A DNA stretch of 64,000 nt from CAVVNP01 sp963800235 (GTDB lineage Bacteria > Actinomycetota > Acidimicrobiia > Acidimicrobiales > Iamiaceae), in contig CAWDAD010000001.1 of assembly GCA_963800235.1 (NCBI GenBank), positions 62,001-126,000 of the forward strand, read 5' to 3'. Position 1 is the first letter of the stretch, and each line of letters opens with the position of its first letter. Below are positions 59,938 to 64,000 of this stretch, in pieces. The notes below the pieces were generated by a model. The model saw only the letters and a program-made list of their open reading frames with translations. It searched no databases and had not been told where the DNA came from. Made by a program: the position numbers and the translations under genes.

Positions 59938-60177
59938 CTAGCCGTCGACCTCGATGAAGATGCACTCGCCGGGGCACTCCTCGGCGGACTCGATGGTGGC
60001 CTCCTCCTGGCCGGCGGGCACCGGCGCCAGGCCCTCGGCCCCGCCCGGGTCGGAGAGGACCTTGTCGCCGTCCTTCACGTAGGCCAGGCCGTCGTCGAGG
60101 AGGGTGAACACGTCGGGCGCGATCTCCTCGCAGAGCCCGTCGCCGGTGCAGAGATCCTGGTCGATCCAGACCTTCAT
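59938..60177 (-). CDS. Ferredoxin ([3Fe-4S] or [4Fe-4S])
   Basis: 79 residues. The Fe-S ligands are CTGDGLC (Cys10, Cys16) and CPGEC. The CxxDGxC form with Gly/Asp in the middle is typical of small actinobacterial [3Fe-4S] ferredoxins that feed cytochromes P450. An acidic body (EEATIESAEECP) is usual. It is divergent from arc. A minus-strand TAGAGT at about 60279 may be its -10. Could serve the P450 at 12451. Confidence 0.93.
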   Translation of the reverse strand: MKVWIDQDLCTGDGLCEEIAPDVFTLLDDGLAYVKDGDKVLSDPGGAEGLAPVPAGQEEATIESAEECPGECIFIEVDG

Positions 60178-60359
60178 GGTGTGCGACTACCTCTCTCGGT
60201 GGGTGGTCTCGGTGGGACGAGGCGCTGGAACGCCGCTCGGATCGGTGGTCCGTCCGGCGGCGGTGCTCCCTGGGGGCACTCTAGTCGCCGCCCGCAATAA
60301 ACACGGGAACCGGTGGGGAAATGTGGCCGGGGTCGCACCGGCGGGTTCGGGGCCGACGG

Positions 60360-60365
60360 TAGGGT
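60360..60365 (+). promoter_or_regulatory. -10 hexamer TAGGGT upstream of arc
   Basis: TAGGGT on the plus strand, 47 bases before the GTG at 60413, so arc would have a short leader. The gap 60178-60412 contains nothing else recognisable apart from the ferredoxin promoter region. Confidence 0.4.
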
Positions 60366-60412
60366 CGATCACGTCCGGTCGACCCCCGACGATCGGGCGC
60401 TTCGCCGAGGAG

Positions 60413-62185
60413 GTGGGTGCCGTCAACGAGCCCGAGAACGACCGGCGACTGGCCGAGTCCCAGGCCGAGCTGCACGAGCTCCGCGACCAGGCCGCCGGCC
60501 TCGAGGAGGAGGTCGTCGCCCTGCGCCGCCGCCTGCAGGACGCCCCCAAGCGGGTGCGGACGCTGGAGGAGCGGCTGCTCGAGACCAAGGGGCAGCTCTC
60601 CCAGGCGGTGAGCCAGAACGAGAAGCTCACCTACACCCTGCGCGAGGCGCGCGACCACATCGCCGCCTTGCGCGAGGAGGTCGAGAAGCTCACCCAGCCG
60701 CCCAACGCCTACGGCGTGGTGCTCGCCCGCAACGACGACGGCACCGTCGACGTCCAGTCGGGCGGTCGCAAGATGCGGGTCTCGGTGCTGCCGGAGGTCG
60801 AGGACGAGCTCCGGCGGGGGAGCGAGGTCGTGCTGAACGAGTCGCTCAGCGTCGTCATGTCCCGTGCCGCCGAGCAGACCGGCGAGGTCGTCACCGTCAA
60901 GGAGCTGCTCGACGACGGCCGCGTGGTGATCGTGGGCCGGGCCGACGACGAGCGGATCTGCGACCGGGTCGAGGCCCTGGTCGGTGCCCCGCTCCGCGCC
61001 GGGGACTCGGTGCTGGTGGACGCCCGCTCGAACCTGCTGCTCGAGAAGCTGGCCCGGGCCGAGGTCGAGGAGCTGGTGCTCGAGGAGGTGCCCGACATCG
61101 GCTACGAGGACGTGGGCGGCCTCGACGACCAGATCGAGCAGATCGCCGACGCGGTCGAGCTGCCCTTCCTGCACCAGGACCTCTTCGCCGAGCACAAGCT
61201 GCCCGCCCCCAAGGGCATCCTGCTGTACGGGCCCCCCGGGTGCGGCAAGACGCTGATCGCCAAGGCGGTGGCCAACAGCCTGGCCAAGAAGGTGGCCGAG
61301 GTCTCCGGTGACAAGGAGGCGCGCAGCTACTTCCTCAACATCAAGGGCCCCGAGCTGCTGAACAAGTACGTCGGTGAGACCGAGCGCCAGATCCGCCTCG
61401 TCTTCCAACGGGCCCGGGAGAAGTCCGACGAGGGCTGGCCGGTCATCGTCTTCTTCGACGAGATGGACTCGATGTTCCGCACCCGGGGCAGCGGCATCAG
61501 CTCCGACATGGAGAGCACCATCGTCCCCCAGCTCCTGGCCGAGATCGACGGGGTCGAGGCGCTGAAGAACGTGATCGTCATCGGTGCCTCCAACCGGGAG
61601 GACCTCATCGACCCGGCCATCCTGCGGCCTGGTCGCCTCGACGTGAAGATCAAGATCGAGCGGCCCGACCAGGAGGCGGCCGCCCAGATCTTCGGGCGCT
61701 ACCTGACCCACGACCTGCCCCTCGACGTCGACGAGGTCGCCAACCTCGGTGGCGGCGATCCCGAGAAGTGCGTGCGGGCCATGATCGAGACGACCGTCGC
61801 CGAGATGTACCGCGACGACGAGGCCAACCAGTTCCTCGAGGTGACCTACCAGAACGGGGACAAGGAGGTCATGTACTTCAAGGACTTCAGCTCCGGCGCC
61901 ATGATCGAGAACATCGTGCGTCGGGCGAAGAAGCTGGCCATCAAGCGGCTGCTCGGCACCGGCAGCCGGGGCATCCGCACCGAGGACCTCATCGCCTCGA
62001 TCCACCAGGAGTACAAGGAGCACGAGGACCTCCCGAACACGACCAACCCCGACGACTGGGCGAAGATCTCGGGCAAGAAGGGCGAGCGGATCGTCTACGT
62101 GCGCACCCTGATCAAGCGCGAGGAGCGCGAGGAGCCCGAGGGCGGTCGGGCCATCGAGCGGGTCGCCACCGGCCAGTACCTGTAG
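60413..62185 (+). CDS. arc: Proteasome-associated AAA+ ATPase (ARC/Mpa)
   Basis: 590 residues. N-terminal coiled coil (about 10-95), then OB-type domain(s), then the AAA module: Walker A GPPGCGKT (273-280), Walker B VFFDEMDS, sensor SNREDLIDPAILRPGR. It ends RVATGQYL; the penultimate Tyr is the proteasome-docking motif known from Mpa. It binds Pup through the coiled coils and feeds tagged proteins to the 20S core. Start GTG 60413 is tentative: GAGGAG sits directly against it, so an alternative start slightly later cannot be excluded. Downstream: helicase, then dop. Confidence 0.94.
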   Translation: MGAVNEPENDRRLAESQAELHELRDQAAGLEEEVVALRRRLQDAPKRVRTLEERLLETKGQLSQAVSQNEKLTYTLREARDHIAALREEVEKLTQPPNAYGVVLARNDDGTVDVQSGGRKMRVSVLPEVEDELRRGSEVVLNESLSVVMSRAAEQTGEVVTVKELLDDGRVVIVGRADDERICDRVEALVGAPLRAGDSVLVDARSNLLLEKLARAEVEELVLEEVPDIGYEDVGGLDDQIEQIADAVELPFLHQDLFAEHKLPAPKGILLYGPPGCGKTLIAKAVANSLAKKVAEVSGDKEARSYFLNIKGPELLNKYVGETERQIRLVFQRAREKSDEGWPVIVFFDEMDSMFRTRGSGISSDMESTIVPQLLAEIDGVEALKNVIVIGASNREDLIDPAILRPGRLDVKIKIERPDQEAAAQIFGRYLTHDLPLDVDEVANLGGGDPEKCVRAMIETTVAEMYRDDEANQFLEVTYQNGDKEVMYFKDFSSGAMIENIVRRAKKLAIKRLLGTGSRGIRTEDLIASIHQEYKEHEDLPNTTNPDDWAKISGKKGERIVYVRTLIKREEREEPEGGRAIERVATGQYL

Positions 62186-62263
62186 GGCCGAGCGCTCCGG
62201 GGGGACGGCGCCTGGTAGCGTCGATCCCCCCTGTCGCACCTGCGCGGGGGTGGGAGCGCGCCC

Positions 62264-63940
62264 ATGAGCGAACCGGTGCGGCCCTCGGGTGAGGGCGCGG
62301 TCGACCTGGTCGACCTCGACGTCGAGCGGGCCGCGCTCGGGCGCGCCCGAGCGGCGGTGGAGGCCAAGCTCGAGCGGATGGCGCGGGTCTCCGGTGGCGG
62401 GGCCGACGCCTTCGCCGACGAGTACATCGACGCGGTGGTGCAGGGCACCATCGAGAAGCTCCAGCACGAGCTGGTGGTGTTCGGCCGCATCGACGACGAC
62501 GGTCCGTGGCGGGTCGGGCTCTACGGCATCGACGACCGGGGCGAGCAGCTCGTCGTCGACTGGCGGGCCCCCTTCGCCGGACGCTTCTACCAGGCCCGCT
62601 TCGCCGAGCCGCTCGGGCTCGACCGCCGGGTCACCTACGTCGGTGCCATCGCCGACCTCTTCGTCGAGGACTTCACCTCCGGCGAGGTGACCGGCACGTC
62701 CCCGTTGATGAACGAGCTGTCGCGCAGCCGGGGCACCGAGATGCGGGCGGCGGTGGCCACGCTCCAGTCCGAGCAGGACGAGCTGGTGCGCCTCGACCCG
62801 GACGCCCGGCTGGTCCTGCGGGGCGGCCCGGGCACCGGCAAGACCGTCGTCGCCCTGCACCGGGCGGCGTGGCTCGTCTACAACGACCACCGCCTCACCG
62901 CCGGGCGGATCCTGGTCATCGGCCCGAGCGACCGGTTCCTGCGCTTCGTCTCCGCGGTGCTGCCGACCCTGGGCGAGGCCCGCATCACCCAGACCACCTT
63001 CGACCGGTTGCTCGGTCCGGCCAACCCGGCCGGCGGCGATCCCCGCTGGCTGCCGCTGCTCGACCGGTTCGAGGACAGCCTGACCCGGCCCGCCGCCGTC
63101 ACCGTCGGTCGGCGCACGGTCCCGTCCGACGACGTGGCCCGGCTGATCGACGGTCTGCGGCGCGGTCCGCTGCCGTGGCGGGACAAGCGCCGGGTGTTCG
63201 TCCAGGAGCTGGCCGAGCGGTACGGCCTCGACCGGGGCGAGGTGCGCTCGTCGGTCGGCGAGGTGTGGCCGCCGTGCTCGACCGCCCAGGCGCTGAAGCG
63301 GCTGCGTCGCCGCCCGGTGCTCGAAGGGCTGGGGGCCGACCGCGACCTGGTCGACGCCTGGCTGGCCCACGACGCGGTCGACGGCGCGCTGGCCGACGAG
63401 GTCCGCTGCCGGTTCGAAGGCGTCCCCGCCACCTACGGCCACGTGATCGTCGACGAGGCCCAGGACCTGACCGAGCTCCAGCTCCGGGCGGTGCAGCGCC
63501 GGTCGAAGGGGCTGACGCTCGTGGGCGACGACGCCCAGCGCTCGAACCCCCACGGCCTCGGCCTCCACGACGCGGCCGGGCGCCTCGCGGCGCGAGCCGC
63601 CGAGATGGCGACCGCCTACCGGATGTCGGCGGAGATCGCCGCCTGGCTGAACGAGCACGCCCGGCGCCACGCCATCCCGGCGGTGCACCTCGTCGGGATC
63701 CGCCCCACCGGCGTCGAGGTCGGGGAGCGGAGCGGGGCCGGTCGGCCCGAGCGGGTGGCGGCGGTCGAGGCGGAGCTGCGGGAGCGGTGGCCGAACGTGG
63801 CCGCCATCGGGGCCGCCGAGACCTGGACCCACCAGGGCGTCGAGTACGACGGCGTGGTGGTCGACACCGCCGGCATGGACCCGGCCGAGACCTACCTGGC
63901 CGCCTCGCGCGCCGCCCACGAACTGGTCGTCCTGCGCTGA
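62264..63940 (+). CDS. UvrD/HelD-like superfamily 1 helicase
   Basis: 558 residues. N-terminal HelD-like part (AVVQGTIEKLQHELVVFGRIDDDGPWRVGLYGIDDRGEQLVVDWRAPFAGRFYQA), Walker A GGPGTGKT, motif II VIVDEAQDLTELQLRAVQRRS, and C-terminal motifs (GVEYDGVVVDTAGMDPAETYLAASRAAHELVVLR). HelD releases stalled RNA polymerase; typical HelD proteins are 700 residues or more, so this one is short. GGGAG lies 9 bases upstream of the ATG. Located between arc and dop. Confidence 0.9.
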   Translation: MSEPVRPSGEGAVDLVDLDVERAALGRARAAVEAKLERMARVSGGGADAFADEYIDAVVQGTIEKLQHELVVFGRIDDDGPWRVGLYGIDDRGEQLVVDWRAPFAGRFYQARFAEPLGLDRRVTYVGAIADLFVEDFTSGEVTGTSPLMNELSRSRGTEMRAAVATLQSEQDELVRLDPDARLVLRGGPGTGKTVVALHRAAWLVYNDHRLTAGRILVIGPSDRFLRFVSAVLPTLGEARITQTTFDRLLGPANPAGGDPRWLPLLDRFEDSLTRPAAVTVGRRTVPSDDVARLIDGLRRGPLPWRDKRRVFVQELAERYGLDRGEVRSSVGEVWPPCSTAQALKRLRRRPVLEGLGADRDLVDAWLAHDAVDGALADEVRCRFEGVPATYGHVIVDEAQDLTELQLRAVQRRSKGLTLVGDDAQRSNPHGLGLHDAAGRLAARAAEMATAYRMSAEIAAWLNEHARRHAIPAVHLVGIRPTGVEVGERSGAGRPERVAAVEAELRERWPNVAAIGAAETWTHQGVEYDGVVVDTAGMDPAETYLAASRAAHELVVLR

Positions 63941-63963
63941 GCCGGGTGGCGAGGGCCGGCCGG

Positions 63964-63969
63964 TAGGGT
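63964..63969 (+). promoter_or_regulatory. -10 hexamer TAGGGT, leaderless dop
   Basis: TAGGGT on the plus strand, 6 bases before the GTG at 63976, so dop probably has its own leaderless promoter. Confidence 0.5.
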
Positions 63970-63975
63970 CGGCGG

Positions 63976-64000
63976 GTGGCTGTCCCGAAGATCTGCGGGA
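63976..64000 (+). CDS. dop: Start of Dop (Pup deamidase/depupylase), cut by the window end
   Basis: Only eight codons are visible, reading VAVPKICG. The Pup deamidase/depupylase family starts with a similar stretch followed by IETEYG. The place after the proteasome ATPase gene and helicase fits. Dop removes the amide of Pup's C-terminal Gln and recycles Pup. The call rests on position and eight residues, so it is provisional. Confidence 0.6.

Noticed and set aside
60281..63919. Very long antisense frame (over 1,200 codons) opposite the arc and helicase genes
   Set aside because: High GC gives few stops in the antisense frame; the product is low-complexity and the sense genes are clear.

Overview
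The window is very GC-rich DNA, densely packed on both strands, from an actinobacterium. The class Acidimicrobiia is my best guess. Reasons: the Pup-proteasome ATPase gene (arc/mpa type) with the first codons of dop at the right edge; coenzyme F420 synthesis (CofG/CofH in the fused actinobacterial FbiC layout); a DDN-type F420 protein; a mycothiol-type DinB protein; SCO6745-type and DUF6777-type proteins; and many apparently leaderless genes with a TANNNT hexamer 6-8 bases before the start codon. I see no rRNA, tRNA, CRISPR array, insertion sequence or prophage.

Left part (1-23.3 kb): two secreted proteins that share a palindromic upstream element, then many small catabolic or detoxifying enzymes in short units: alpha/beta hydrolases, cupin, DUF6777 lipoprotein, SMP-30, DsrE, SDR, glyoxalase-fold proteins, a coupled FAH-cytochrome P450 pair, enoyl-CoA hydratase, aldo/keto reductase, a decayed fibronectin-III gene, a NAT-like protein, patatin, phosphoesterase, esterases and MenB. 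Between 23.3 and 23.6 kb is a repeat region with two long palindromes and a G-run tract.

Middle (23.6-41.8 kb): a TPP enzyme with a GlcD-type FAD oxidase, fdhD, a diguanylate cyclase, an M23 hydrolase, a DnaJ-like/M18 aminopeptidase/alpha-glucosidase group, typA, a broken ArsB-like transporter, an orphan ParA, an acyl-CoA synthetase and a LOG-type protein. Right part (41.8-64 kb): the tkt-tal-pgl pentose-phosphate run followed by the F420 synthase; a zinc metallopeptidase; a FIST protein pair; nagA; a split ADP-forming acyl-CoA synthetase behind a TetR regulator; a tightly coupled series dacB-LON-three small proteins-trmI-MarP-like protease; then ferredoxin, arc, a HelD-like helicase and dop.

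Several well-conserved genes are interrupted by a single base (P450, CofH, transketolase, perhaps a small acidic protein), and FbiC has an in-frame TAG. Either the consensus has errors or this strain has real lesions; sequence alone cannot decide. I found no clearly new multi-gene system. The best leads are the leaderless promoter pattern, the shared element before the two secreted-protein genes, the palindromic repeats at 23.5 kb, the structured or promoter-bearing gaps near 13.75 and 37.0 kb, and the helicase gene between arc and dop.
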